Below are positions 24,096 through 36,394 of a stretch of 64,000 nucleotides of DNA, piece after piece. The stretch's first letter is position 1. Every line of letters starts with the position of its first letter. The notes under the pieces were generated by a model. The model searched no databases, had not been told where the DNA came from, and saw only the letters and a list, made by a program, of their open reading frames with translations. The stretch is from Steinernema hermaphroditum. Its lineage: Eukaryota; Nematoda; Chromadorea; Rhabditida; Steinernematidae. The stretch lies in the NCBI GenBank assembly GCA_030435675.1, contig CM059625.1:7440001-7504000 (forward strand), read 5' to 3'. A program made the translations under genes and the position numbers.

Positions 24096-24740
24096 TTCAG
24101 CATCTGAAGTGAGCTCTTTTTTTCAATAAGTGGGTCACTTTCCGTAACAGACACAGTTGCGCGCGAATGGCGTACGCAAAAACATTCGATTGCGCAGATT
24201 GTCTCAAATGGGCAAAACATGTTCTCGAAAACAGTTCATTTGGGCGCTGGACACCTTTCGCCCTGGAGTTTCTAGGGATTTCCCCTTGCGGGGAGCGACA
24301 AGATCGAATTATAACACATCAGAAAAGATTCAAATGGAAACCGAAGCCAAATCCTTTTTTTCGTTATGGTCCAAATTTTAATAAAAAAGTGGAAAAATGC
24401 AAAATGTCCACATGAAAATTTGAAAAGAATTTTCTGAAAAACGGAGCCCGCAGCTGGTGAACAACTCGAATCAGTGGAGAGGCTTGTTGTTCCCCGTTGG
24501 TGACCCTGTTATTTTGTGACAATGACCTTTTACCGCTCGCACTTTTGCGCGCGATTCACCTTGAAGCCTCTTCAGTGTTCGAGAAAAGTCTCATTTGAAG
24601 CAAAAACTGAAATCCGAGATAATTCTTAACCGCAACATGTCGATCTTATCACTATTTATCTTATTTCTTACATTAGTTTATCAAAAACAAAACGATTTTA
24701 AGTGAACAGTGCCATACACTGCAGACTCTCTTCTCTCTCT
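24096..24740 (-). other. Spacer upstream of the cadherin
   Basis: About 645 bases between the 3' end of the membrane-protein gene and the cadherin start, probably the cadherin promoter. A CT-rich run lies at about 24727-24742. No supported exon. Confidence 0.4.
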
Positions 24741-26762
24741 CTATCGGTTGTGAAGAAGTTCGAATTGTTGCGACACCGATCGTGCCATGATAACGTTCCT
24801 CTCGCAGTCGACTCGACTGTCCAGGGTGTTTGCCGATCCAATCGAATCGTAGGTCTGACTCAGAGGCACTCCTTCCTCGAGCATCTCAGATTCTTCTTCG
24901 ATTCTAAAACGTTCAGAATTTCCACAAGGGTTCTCGGTTGTTCGCTCTTACCTATGTAAATGGTACTTCTTCTGAGAGACTGCGTCGGTGTCCGCTAGCG
25001 AATAATCGCCTTCGCCACTTGCCCCACTCGCGGATTCGGCGTTTCTGCCTACAGATCCCTTTCCTCTCAATTCCCACCTCCTGTCACTTACTTGCTCGCT
25101 TAGCGTCCATCATGGCCTCTATTTCGGAGCCTATGCAAAAGCTGTCGCTGAGGGAGCCAGTGGTGTCTATGGGCGAACTGGTGCCAATACTCGACTCGTG
25201 AGGGCTGAAGGACACTTTCGGAGAATGTCGAGCAACGTTTGAGGGTACCTGCTCAGATTGGAATGTGCCGACTCTCCCGTACTAGGTTTCCGAACCTCAC
25301 CGTCGTTGTTGTTTAGGGGATTCGGTTGTTGCTGGTAGGAAGTGACGTAAGTAGGAAGTGGCAAGTTTTTGGAGCGAATGGAAGGTGGAGGCGACGGAGA
25401 GTAGGACGGAGCATTGAGCTAAAACTGAGCTTTGCACAAATTCTATTCATGGGAAAGGTCTTACTTGGAAATCTGGAACAGGACCTGGGAAGTATACACC
25501 ATTTGAAGAGAAATATCGCGCCGTTCGATTCTCAAAATATGACATTGAAGTCTGAAGCTTTTTTAAATTAGATGCTATGCGCTTTCATAAACGGAATGCC
25601 AATACCCTATCGATAGAAATCAAGTCGACATCCTTGTTATTGTTCCCTGCATCCGGAGGTGTTTCCGCTTCTTCCGCTTCCGGGATCGTCGCACAGCTTT
25701 TGGTTGTCCCAGCGTCGAAAGTGGTCACTCGACTATCTGGAGTTCCCAGTAATGGCGCGAGAGGTGGTCTACCTGAATAAAGCACATTTTGCGGGTTTCT
25801 CGAAGACAACATTACCCGAACGGGCGCCTCCGGTCAAAGGTACGATGAGGGTCTTGCCGCTTGGATTTGTGCGTCGTGGTGGAGGTGGACTGGACGATGA
25901 GCACATGAAGTGGTGCCTTGGAAGCGTCGGGGCGTCGGCCGAAGCGGTCTGGTTGTGAATGCCGGATCCTGGTGTCATTATGAGAGGAGTCAAACTTTCG
26001 AATTCGTCGAGTTGGGCGAGCATCAGCCCGAATATCCCTTTCTAGAATGAATTCGCGTTTCTGTGCCGAGAATTGTTTGAAGGCTCACCTTTTGCAACAA
26101 CTCGGCCCCTTTCGAGTGATGAGCCGCCTTGCGGCGACGTGCGTAGCAGCATAGTAATGGCATGCACACCTGAAAAGAGTGTCGAAATAAAAGGAAGAAC
26201 AAATTAATTCGTGGAAGCGTTCGTTGCGCTTGAATATTGGAAAGACGTCTGGAGGGCAGTATGATGGCCAAAGAATTAGAATGGCTGCTTAGGGGATTAC
26301 ATGAGAAGACAAATGAGGCAATATTTCTCGGAACCGATTTGACAAAATACGGCGTTGCGAGTGGACGTCTCGCTCGAGATTTCGAAGAGTCGCCACTCAC
26401 AAGCAAGCTATTAATGAATCGCGGGGTTTGCCCAAGACAATGGATGGGCTACCCGGACTCCTCTTTTGCGTGAAAGTGAAAAATATTGAGGCACGAAAGA
26501 AAATGTTGTGTGGGAAGCTAGCGAACACATTCCCCAAAAGACGCGGCGTCTCCCACGACCGAAAATTCGACACGGCTTCGAGGATGAGATGCAAATCTCG
26601 GTTTCGTGCTTTATTCGAGCTGCCGGTTTCGGGTTGGCTGCATCCACTCACCGTAATCACTCCGAGGACGACGGCGAAGAAAGCGATCGCATGGAGGGTT
26701 GGCGGCGAGACAAGGGTCTGCTCGCTCACTGTTTCGACCACGCGACGGATCCAGGAGTACAT
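24741..26762 (-). CDS. Unrecognised single-pass membrane protein with long disordered cytosolic tail
   Basis: I do not recognise the family. Eight or nine exons join in frame. The first begins MYSWIRRVVETVSEQT and carries a hydrophobic span (HAIAFFAVVLGVIT continuing VCMPLLCCYA). A basic, Cys-containing stop-transfer (CCYARRRKAAHHSKG) follows, then several hundred residues rich in Ser, Pro, Thr and Gly. These include SSSSPPPPRRTNPSG, an acidic stretch (AEEAETPPDAG), PSYSPSPPPSIRSK, SFSPHESSIGTSSPIDTT and a C-terminal acidic segment IEEESEMLEEGVPL. The stop is TAG at 24743-24741. Donors and acceptors such as the 46-nt intron with GTAATG and the GTAAGTG donor near 25.09 kb support the model. 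One small exon near 25.5 kb is doubtful. The layout suggests a signalling or scaffold membrane protein, but that is inference. Confidence 0.6.
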
Positions 26763-28234
26763 GGAGAGGTGGAACACTGTACGCAACCGAGAATATCACA
26801 TTCCCTGCGACCACTTGTTGTGGTCATTTAATGCCGTTTGGACATCAAATTCAGATCTGCAATGGATAACATCTGCAATTAGTTATCTCAGCGGGGACAC
26901 AGAGGGTTCACGAGCAGCACTGAAACCGCGTCCACAATACATCTCATTAATCAAGCCCCTTCATTCGAGCGGTCCCAAACGTTTTGCGCCTTTTACAGCG
27001 TGGCGAAAGGAGTATGCTGTGGCTGCTAAATGCATTCGGCCACGGGACTCAGTTGCGCAGTTAGCGATTACATTAACTTTTTGCCTCTCAAATCATCGCG
27101 AAACCTTGCAAAGTGAATTGATGTCGTGCAAGCGAACTTGCTTAGACCCGGATACTTCCCTCGCCGCACCTCTGAAGATCTGGGGATGCCAACCAATGCA
27201 GATTAGATAGTCCGCGAACACGCGATTCTGAGGGAAAGGGCGACAAAATTGGGTGAGTGTCCACTAATGATGCTCCTTGGGTCATTCCGGCAGCCGCCGC
27301 CTCTGCTCCCACTATAATTTCGTTAATTTTCCAATTCTGACGTACTTCGCCATTCTAATTTGGTGTGTACGAATGTTGCCCTAAGTTGCAGCACATGCGC
27401 CACTGAAGGTCAACAGGCAGCATTGTAAATTTGCACGCGTATCACTTCCTCCAGAAGGTTTGAAAAAGATTTTCCTAAACAGATTAATGGTTCTAATCGA
27501 GAAGGAGACTTTGTCCCTAAAAAAGAAGGGAGTTCGACGCGTGACGAAACACTTTCAACGAGATTATCCGGCGCACCCAGAAAGTCAATTTGTCGCGACT
27601 AAAGACAATATACCAGACGAGGCAAGTATCGCCTCTTCGATCTTCGCCGAGGAGATGAAGAAGAGATGATATCACCCATGCCTATGTCCATAACTTATGC
27701 ATTCGGCTAATTATGGAAGTTCTCTCAGAGAAACTTTATGGATGCATTTCTTCATTTGGATTCTTCTCTCACGTGTTTGTGTTGTTTTCGTCTTCGGCAT
27801 GCAAAGAAGGGTCCAAATCGCGTAACAGCCGTGGTCATCTGGGTCATCGCGGCCCGAAAGAGCGTCCGCTGCATTGATTGAATGCCGGCACGTCTCATTC
27901 CCGCGAGACAAAAGTTACTTTTTGAGAGGCCAGTATCATCGTTCGTGGCGTTGTCAAGCAGTTGTGCATACCCCAGAGGCGTCGTCCACTTGCTTTCATA
28001 CACGATTTTAGCAACAAAGAAAGTCACCTGACCAAATCGAGAGTGGTACGGAAATGCACGTTGAATGTACGTTACAAGAAAAGACGTTACAACAAACAAC
28101 GAAAAAAATAAGTGAAACGAAGGTTAATCCCTAAATTTGGACAATTCAAAAAACAGAAATTATTGAGCAAAATCATCTACACCTATCGGTTCAACAACGA
28201 AATAAAAAGGTTACACCGGGCAGGGCTTGAAGCG
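26763..28234. other. 1.5-kb region without a supported gene
   Basis: It lies between the 5' end of the membrane-protein gene and the 3' end of USP47 on the same strand, so it should hold the former's promoter. ORFs at 27460-27669 (plus, Lys-rich) and 27752-28099 (minus) have no recognisable domains or convincing splice context. I see nothing else. Confidence 0.4.
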
Positions 28235-31200
28235 CTACGCCTCGGAGATAGAGGAAGACATCTGGATGCGGAGAGGACGCTCCTTCCGGCGCATTGTGCT
28301 AGCTTCCGGCTTTGCTGAGTTCTCCTTTTCTCTTAAATTTCTTCGTTCGTCCTCAGTTAACGGAGCTCGCACTTCGGCGGAATCCCTGAACACACAGCAA
28401 TAGGACATGAGCAGATGGAACGCACTAACTTATAGTAGACAACTTTTCCATTCAGTACGTCCTTCGGAATGTTCAGGCTGCTGTGAAAGCGTACGTGATC
28501 GCACAGATCGATTATGCTCTTTTCGTAAGGCCACTTTGTCCAGGCGCTCGTGGGTATCAACTGAAAGACGAACTCTTATTATTGTTCTTTGGCCCTTCTT
28601 TTGTTCTTTGAAAGCTAAATTTCAAAAAGCAGTTTTCCTTTTCCAAGAAAAGCGTATAGAGCCAATATACACAGTATGCATATCGAAATTATGAGTGTCC
28701 AGAGGAAATTAACTATCAGTCAAAGTATTTTGATCTTAGAAGTTTTTGGAACCGTTGACCGAACTCTAATACAATCTACGATCACACTCTATCTTCACTG
28801 TTTCAATGGATACTGTACCTCGGAGATTTCCACACGTTCCTCTGGTATCTTCGACATCCTGGAAATCTTTGAACGTAATTCCAAGCTAAGATCCTTATGT
28901 GTTCCCGTGACCAGCAACTCCTTCGTCGCTGACACTTCCAGTTGCTCCGGCCTCCACCGTCGGACCATCACAACATCGCCTTCGTTGGCGTCGGGTTTGT
29001 CTTCTGCAATATACTATAAGAATTCGTTGGAGCAAAATTTGCGCACCATCGAGAATTTGCAAGTAAACGTTCTTCGACCAGAGTACTCCTCTCACAGCAA
29101 AGGTGAAATCCTTCCGCAACACGGGAACGCCATTAGTGGTAAGGTCTCGGAGCCTCAGTCGCTCTAGAGGATGGAACTCGCCCAGCTGGTTCTTCAGGGC
29201 AATCTGACATTTAACGAGGAAGTCTCGAATCTTTGTGTCACTCGAGCTCGGAATTTCAAAGAGGAACTTCCAGTTTTCTTGCTTAAAAGTTTCATGAATT
29301 AATTTAAATCAAACGGTCAATCCCACCTTGTGCTCGTTCAACTCAAAACTCATGACCCGAATCAATTTCTCGTTTTCTTTCAAAGGCGTTCGAAGCTTCA
29401 CAGAAAGCTGAAAAGACGAGTTGCGAAAAGAGAAAAGCTCAGCAGAAACGCTACCGAATGCGCAGTCTGACATCCTTCCTTGACGGTTGTGAAAGGAGAG
29501 TAGGAAGACTCGTAACCGTTGTCTCCTCTCTCATAGTGTTTGACCATCGTGAACTGGCCCATGTCCACCGCCAAATACGCGCTGAGCCACTCGAAGACGT
29601 TTTTCATAAGGTGTCGCTGGTCGACGGCAAGTACTATTTCTAAACGTAGTCCAGGTTATTAAAAACTTTCGGAATCTAACGCAGTGCTCAAAATGGTGCT
29701 TTTTACACATCATGAAAAGGTCGGCATGAAAATGTCCTTAATTGATCGACAGGAGTGCAGCCTGCCGACTTGGCGTGCAATAATTTCCATGAACGCACCT
29801 TGTCCAATGTCGTCGGAGGCGAGAATCCTTATGGGATGTCGCGTGAGCGCATTCGATGTTGAGGCTAAAGCGGCGTCGTCGCACATTCTCGGAGTCGCAC
29901 ACCGAGTGTAGTCCGGTGGAATGACGAGTTCGTCGTTTTCATTGATGGTGACAAATTTGTTGCTGCGTCCCACGTCAAGAGGCCTTTGGAAGACGTCATT
30001 ATCGCTCTGCTCCATGTCCTCTTGCGTGCTTGTGCCCGTGTCCAAAGTGAGCTGTAAGGAAACGCTCACGTCACCAATATTGCTAATTAGCCTACCATAT
30101 CAGAATCGACGTGTTCTTCATCCATCTCCGAAACTCGAGGAGACATCGTTGGGGAGGGGTTCACCGAGTTCGAGGTAGAGATAGAGTCGACCTCTCCTAC
30201 GTATCCGTGATGAGCGGCTACATTAGTCGCATTGAGAACGGCCTCTGTCGTGCTCGTTGAAGTAAGTAAATGGTCGTTGAGGCTGTCGTTGTTGGGAAGG
30301 ACGGCCATAATGTTGTTGTAGTCAGACAGCTTGCCAGATGAGATGTGGAAAGGGGCAAGGAACCCGGCCTGCTGGTAGTCAGCTGAAATAAGGATTCAGA
30401 CGTTTCGCAATCACAGAAGCCTCACCGAGCGAAGGGACCTTGATTCGCAAACTCATCCCGAACTTCTTTCTTTCCAAGTGTTGGAAGAAAATGGAATCGA
30501 TGAAGATCTGGTCTCTATCGGTACGGGACCTGATCGAGTTGCAGCCAGTATCTGCGTAGAGCTAAAGAGGAACAAAGATGTTGGTGAAAGAGAGGAAGGG
30601 AACGAACCACGATGTCGCCATAGCAGTAGGCCATGATGGATTCGAAGATCATGTCGTTGTCGTCCAGCAAAGTCATGCTTTCACACGCGAAGTCGGGATT
30701 TCTTTCGAGGACAATTCGGATTCTCTCCACATCATCGGCATCATATTTTGCGTTCATAGCCTTCAGCTTGGCCTTCATAGCACGTACTGTTTCGTATTTG
30801 CCAAACCACACGCGTTTGCCACTGAACATGCCGGTCTCCAAATCTATCTCTTCCACAAGCACTGTATGTCCTTCGTTTTCCACGATCGGATAGAACGTGT
30901 CCACGCGAGGTGGTTTCACGTCGATCATGAAGTAATGATCAGTTCTATGAGTGATGAAGCCAGGTGGATTCCAAGTGTCCAGATCCTTCAAAACAAGCTA
31001 CAAGGAAAAAGACATGCTCTATTTTCCGGTGAAAATAAAACGAACCGTGTTTATCTGGAGCGCGTCAAGTGCCATTTGAATTGTGTTTTGGTTTACACAT
31101 CTGAAAGCATTCTTTTGCAAAAAACCACAAATGCGGTCCGCACTTACAAAAGAAGACGGCAGTCTAGGGAGCGGAAATCACAGAACTGTCCGAAGTGAGC

Positions 31201-33021
31201 AAGAGCACTGCTGAAAATCAAAGACAGTGAAGTATCGTTGGGAATGCTTTGAATCAGGGGAGCAATATCAAGGCAATCGTTATATTGAATGTGAACCTGA
31301 ACAACACGTTGTGGAGACGACAGTGCACTTGCACCTACCGTAACCAACGAGTCCTGATATGCTTTGGCCTTGAGCCTCTCCTCCTCCTCCTGTTCCCACT
31401 TCTTGCGCAACTCGCACAAATAGCTTGGCAGTTCGCTGGTTCGCATGAACCGTGAGTTGCGTTCCGGGTCGAAGCGACGGTACATCAGCATGTAGGCGTT
31501 CGTGTTGCTCACGCTCCATCCCCCGGTGGAACCACCGAAAGAACTCTTGATGTCTGAGGGCGAAGCGCTCGTCACCGACGCGTCGTTGAAGCAAAACCAC
31601 TTCTGCTGATCCATATTCCTGAAAGCCGAAATGGGGACGGTGTTCAAATAGGCTATCATACTTGACATATGCAAAGTAGTGTCCTCCTGTAGTGGAACCC
31701 TGGTGCACCATAATCGAGTAAAGTTCGTAAACATTTGGGCCGCGTTCTAGCATTCGTTGAGCGAGGGTGAGGTTCACTTCATTACCCGCTTCCTCATCGT
31801 CTTCCCCGTCTAATCAGCGCAGTATAGAGTTCCGAAAAGTCTCAATTACCTTCGACAATTGAGTTTTTGACCGCGTTTGAGTACGACATCTTCGATGGAG
31901 GGTAGCCGTTCAATGACTCTGGGTTGTAGATGAAGTCATTGAGATCGAGCAGATCCGGGAAAGAAACCCTGTAACGAGGGATGCCCCAGTGCACGCACGG
32001 GTCCTTTTACCTTTCGTTAAGTTTCACTCGGTGGCCAAGCGAGTAGTCGTAGTCAAAACGCTTCAATTGGATGGCCAGGAGATAAGGGAACTCCGTCATT
32101 CGCAATCCCTTCAACCCGTCTTGGAGGGAATCGCACGCCTCACAGGCATACTTGTTTCTATCAGTCAGAAGTTCCTGCCGAACAAAGGCGTGAAGGGCCT
32201 CTTGCTGCAAGAGAAAAAGGGTACATAAGGATATCGCAGTCACTGGTTTACCACACTCTTGAAGGCCTCTGTCGCTCCAAATTCTCTGACTGCAAGAGGA
32301 AGATCGGTGAAAATGTCGGACTTTACGTTCTCGCGGCCACACTTCAGACATTTCACGAAGTCCTGCATTTTCCCACAGTAGAGCTGATCGATGATTCCTC
32401 GATGGTTTTCGGATTTCTTGAACCGATTCTGCAGTACATTGAACATGATTTTGTATAGCTCTTGGACGTCATGCTGCTCGTAAGCTAAAGCCAACTGAAC
32501 TGTTTCGAGGTAGTACACTTCTATGGGTACCTTCATTTTGGTCCCATCCAAAACTTTTCGTCAGATCCGTCGTTTCCAGTGACCCGTTTTCGCTGGTTTG
32601 CAACAGAAGAAACAGTTTTTGCAGTTGGTAGGGAATGTTTTTTGCAGTGCTCCCCTGATGTTCCTCTTCAAGCTCATATCTACTCAGGACAACACAGATA
32701 GATGGAGATGTCGTTCCGAACCAACCTGTATATGGCGTTGCGGAACTCGGGCGTCATATAAAGTGACTGGATGAGAGAGTTCAGATAACAAGTCATGGCC
32801 TGATTCACAAGACCAACATATTTATGGCTATTTTCGTCGATATTGTCTTCGACGATCACAGGCACGGCCTCCAACTGATGGGTTGGGGGCCGAGGCGCCG
32901 GCCCATACTCCGGAGCATCCAAAGTATCTGGAACCTCTTGAAGCTTTCTTTTTTTAATGCGCTGCACTTCAGCGAAGTTACCTTCTTCTTCGTTGCCTAC
33001 AGCGGCATCCGGAACTGACAT
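28235..33021 (-). CDS. usp47: USP47, ubiquitin carboxyl-terminal hydrolase
   Basis: Cysteine protease that removes ubiquitin from substrates. The start ([17 protein letters not shown] 33021-33019) follows a CTTTTAG acceptor. The catalytic Cys box is [19 protein letters not shown]. It is followed by [29 protein letters not shown] (the USP7/USP47 signature), two Cys-x-x-Cys pairs of the zinc finger (CLKCGRE and YACEACDS), [11 protein letters not shown], and the His box [17 protein letters not shown]. An extended C-terminal half contains ubiquitin-like segments ([15 protein letters not shown] and others). The chain ends with [14 protein letters not shown] and [11 protein letters not shown], matching the conserved USP47 C-terminus, and stops at 28237-28235. 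The catalytic Cys and His are both present, so it should be active. About 15 exons. Middle borders (29-31 kb) are approximate. Confidence 0.93.
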
Positions 33022-35305
33022 ATCCTGACCTAAAAGCGCAAATACGATCAGAGGACGCCGCGGAAACGGGATTCGGTCGGCGAAGGAGTGACGCGAAATA
33101 GAACTGGCATCCGAGAAGACGTACTAACCATGATTGACGATGCCATCAAACGCGGAGATTAACGTTAAACGAAAAGTAGAAAATCAATCGCAAACAAATA
33201 CCGCAAAGGGCACAATTTGCATTTCATGTCTCCAGCTAGCGACGACGTATCGTTGAAACAAAAGACCGCGGAACGTGGGTTCGCGACAGCCGAGCGGCAT
33301 ATGCAAAGCGCCGCTTTGAAGACCATATTGTGGACTTAATCACAATCTCAAGTGGATCAATCGTCAATTAAAGAGAACGTCGAGCATAGCGTCGCTCGAA
33401 CTGAGGAAAAAAGCGAACGTGATAACTTTACCAAAGCGGAGCGACATCAAGATAACAGTGGTCGCATTGTGATACGGGCGAGCCGTACTATACGGAGCGC
33501 TTACGCGTCAACGTCGAATTTTAGCGCCTAAACGAAGTTGCCATGCATACGACGGTGATTCGTCGAAAGCATGGGCACCGACGTACTCGTGTAAACGGGC
33601 ATAGGTAAAGTCTTCACAAAGTCTCCGCACCGCCGCTACAGCGATCTCGCGCGACCCGCGTGTTCGCTTACTTCCGCTCATTAGTTTTCCTTTTTGTCGG
33701 ATGGGGACAGGCAGTACGACTTGCAAGCGCTCGAATTCTTGGAGGCATCCGAGAACGCGGACACCACGCAAATAAAAGAAGGCCCAAGGAACGTGAAGTA
33801 ATTAATATGAAACGGTGGATTCCGTTTTTTATTCTAAAGTTTGTTTTTGAAAAAAGGCGTGCTTCATTATTGATTTCTTTTACGTCTGCCCACGCCGAAG
33901 TGAACAAGAGAAGTATAATTTACATAGAGTTAATTGCCTGTGGAGAAAACTTCTGCCTCCCCTTCGGCCTCTTCTCATGCAATCATTTAGGTGGTGAGCC
34001 TCGAGACACATTGAACAGGGACAGTGTACAAAACATGGCAAAGTACTTCGGATTGAATTTAAACTTGTACAAAAGTGATCTGTACTGGTGGGGAAACTGA
34101 CAGAACAAAGAGAACACTATCACTTGTGACAGGACAACATCACGGGTCCCTTACAAGTAACAAAGCGGCCACTAAGAATTTTAGTTGCGCAGCTATTTTT
34201 ATGTTCAGCACCAGCTTTTTCATGCCGGTAATGCTAGAGTGTGCAAGAGTTACATCTGTAAAGTTTCTTGACACCCGAAGTGTGTCCACCTTGATCGCTG
34301 TGCCTTCTCAAATTTAACTAACTTTAGACAGTAAGACAAGATTTGAATCACCAAATTTTTGAAATTCAGTTTAAAAGTAAAAATTCTATGGAATCGGCTT
34401 TACCAGATCTGTTGCGTTGCATGTGTATACATTACTCTTCAGCGTAATTGTGCTATGCTGCCCCAACCATCTTTTCACAGTTCCTTTTTAAGGCCGTACC
34501 CAGTCCGAGGGTAAATTTTTGAAGAAAACTCCGGAGACAACTCCTTGTTCCATGTCTTTCTCAACATGCCAAAATACCCGCAATAGAGAAAGGTTCTTTT
34601 TATTTTGGCCGATTTGGATGTATCTTTCATCTATGTTTGTTGTAGTTCGCTTTAACACCTATGTTAGTTAACATGTGCCATCGCTGATTTCAGTTTCTTC
34701 TTTATGCACAACGTGTTCGGACATCAGTCCAACATGAACAGACCCTTTGAAGAAAGAGATCACTGTGTGGAAAAACAGCAAATGGAATAGTTTGCTACAT
34801 CTCAAACAGCCTTGTCGAACTTAAAGGCGATACCGTACCTTTGAGTCTGTGGCTTTTTTCTGTTTGGCTTTTGACTGTGTGAGATGGCGAACTATAATCT
34901 ACCTGCGTACAGGAGGCGTTCATCACTAGGGAGGAATGTGGAACACAGATTCGAACTTAAAAAACAAGAACAGAGACACAGCCTATGTCTCTAGGAATGT
35001 GAGGATTCAAATAAGAGCTTTATCCACAGCTTCGTGACAAATATGATGGTTCACGCGCTGACATCGATCTGTCCACTTTCTATACGGAAGTTTTTGTAAA
35101 TTTATTATAATACTAACAGTACAAAGACATTCAGAGCATATCAGTATTTGTCTCTCCGGAACATTGACCCTCTTCCTCATAGATTAATGAAGGCAATAAG
35201 CAATCACATGACGCGCGTTGAATCGCTCAATTAAGAATAAACCGTGTGGCTTTTAAGTTTCACCGGTTAATCAATTGTTTCTATCATGGACATAAAGATA
35301 TGGCT
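33022..35305. other. 2.3-kb region without a supported gene
   Basis: USP47 upstream region. ORFs at 33508-33771 (minus) and 33660-34100 (plus) lack motifs and splice support. From about 34.3 to 35.3 kb the sequence is AT-rich with many stops. No RNA gene or repeat was recognised. Confidence 0.4.
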
Positions 35306-35897
35306 TCAAATTATTCCCCAAAATTCTTTCATTAGAATTGGAGTGAGCTGGAATACGAATTGGACGATTTGATCGTTTTCCCCAAAAGACAATGTACAAT
35401 CGCGCTCATTAGGCGCATTTCCTTGCCAATGACGGCGCCCACGCATTTCTGCTTTTCGATACCCAACACGTTCAGCAATCTGTTTGTGCCCTTCTGATTC
35501 CACGTTTCTCCGCTGTAGGAAGTTATTTATGTATTTTCTAAATCGTTTTTGTTATCACTATTTCCTTCTGTCCACTTCACATATACGCCTTCTGACCCTA
35601 AGCCCAAATTCCTTTACGTCTTCCAGAAGGCACTCCGCACGGCGATCTCGTTTATATTCAGCGGCTTGCAAACATTAAAAACATTCTCACGGCACTAAAA
35701 TAATCGTTCGTCACGTGTGTACATATGCGTGTAGAAGCAGAATTCCTAAGAAGGGGAAAGGCTGAATCGAATTCGGCGTTTCAAACGGATCTTTCGCTGT
35801 GTGCTTGCGATAGGCACCTCTACGGCACCTCTCGGCCCTTGTTCGTTTAGTGCGCAAGCGCAGAATCTCGAGGATGAGGTCAGAGAGTGCTGAATCC
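35306..35897 (-). CDS. Possible small basic protein gene, weak
   Basis: Unrecognised. An ATG at 35897 opens MDSALSDLILEILRLRTKRT, rich in Arg and Lys. A later exon gives AEYKRDRRAECLLEDVKEFG and, after an intron with a TTCCTACAG acceptor, EGHKQIAERVGYRKAEM, ending near 35306. The spacing of a Leu-Glu-x-Val-Lys segment followed by Ile-Ala-Glu-Arg-Val-Gly and basic residues is reminiscent of Myb/SANT- or MADF-like DNA-binding helices, but no conserved Trp pattern proves it. The join of the first two exons was not established. It could be noncoding. Confidence 0.25.
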
Positions 35898-36394
35898 ATT
35901 TCCGTTTAGAAATAAATCAACCGACTCGTGTGTGACAGCTTACAGCCCATATCGCTGAAGCGATCTTGAAAAATAGTCAATTTAAACGCAATTTCGCGAG
36001 AGCGGATTCAGTTCGGCCTCGACCCTCCTCTCGGCCGTGCGATCACTTCGAGTGGCCTACTTCGTTCCCCTTATGATGCCACATAGTTGGAAGGTACACT
36101 GTTGCAGCCGAGTGGGACCAATTTGACTGGCGCCGCAGATAAATGCCGCAAGCAGCCCTTATATCTTCGGCCAAAAGGCGCCGTCTCCGCCCTCGCCTCT
36201 GCCTTATTCCCTCAAAGCGCCACTTGGCTGGATTACCTCGTGCGCGTTCCCAATCCTCCACATCGGCATTAAACTGCTGATCATTCTCTCTTGCTGTTCC
36301 CTTTTCACGCGTTGCCTATCACTGGAAGAGTTTCAGGGGAAACCACGCGTCGTCTTTCCAACTGCGTCCGTTTCCGAATGCGAAATCATATTTG
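35898..36394. other. Spacer, about 500 bases
   Basis: No supported gene. It probably contains the 5' region of the plus-strand gene that starts at 36395. Confidence 0.35.

Noticed and set aside
25741..25775. 35-nt intron in the orphan membrane gene
   Set aside because: A 46-nt intron using the upstream GTAATG donor keeps the frame, whereas the 35-nt option runs into a stop.
26428..27210. Longest plus-strand ORF (260 codons) opposite the orphan membrane gene
   Set aside because: It overlaps a well-spliced minus-strand exon in antisense, has no domain and unusual composition, and is explained as a shadow plus chance openness.
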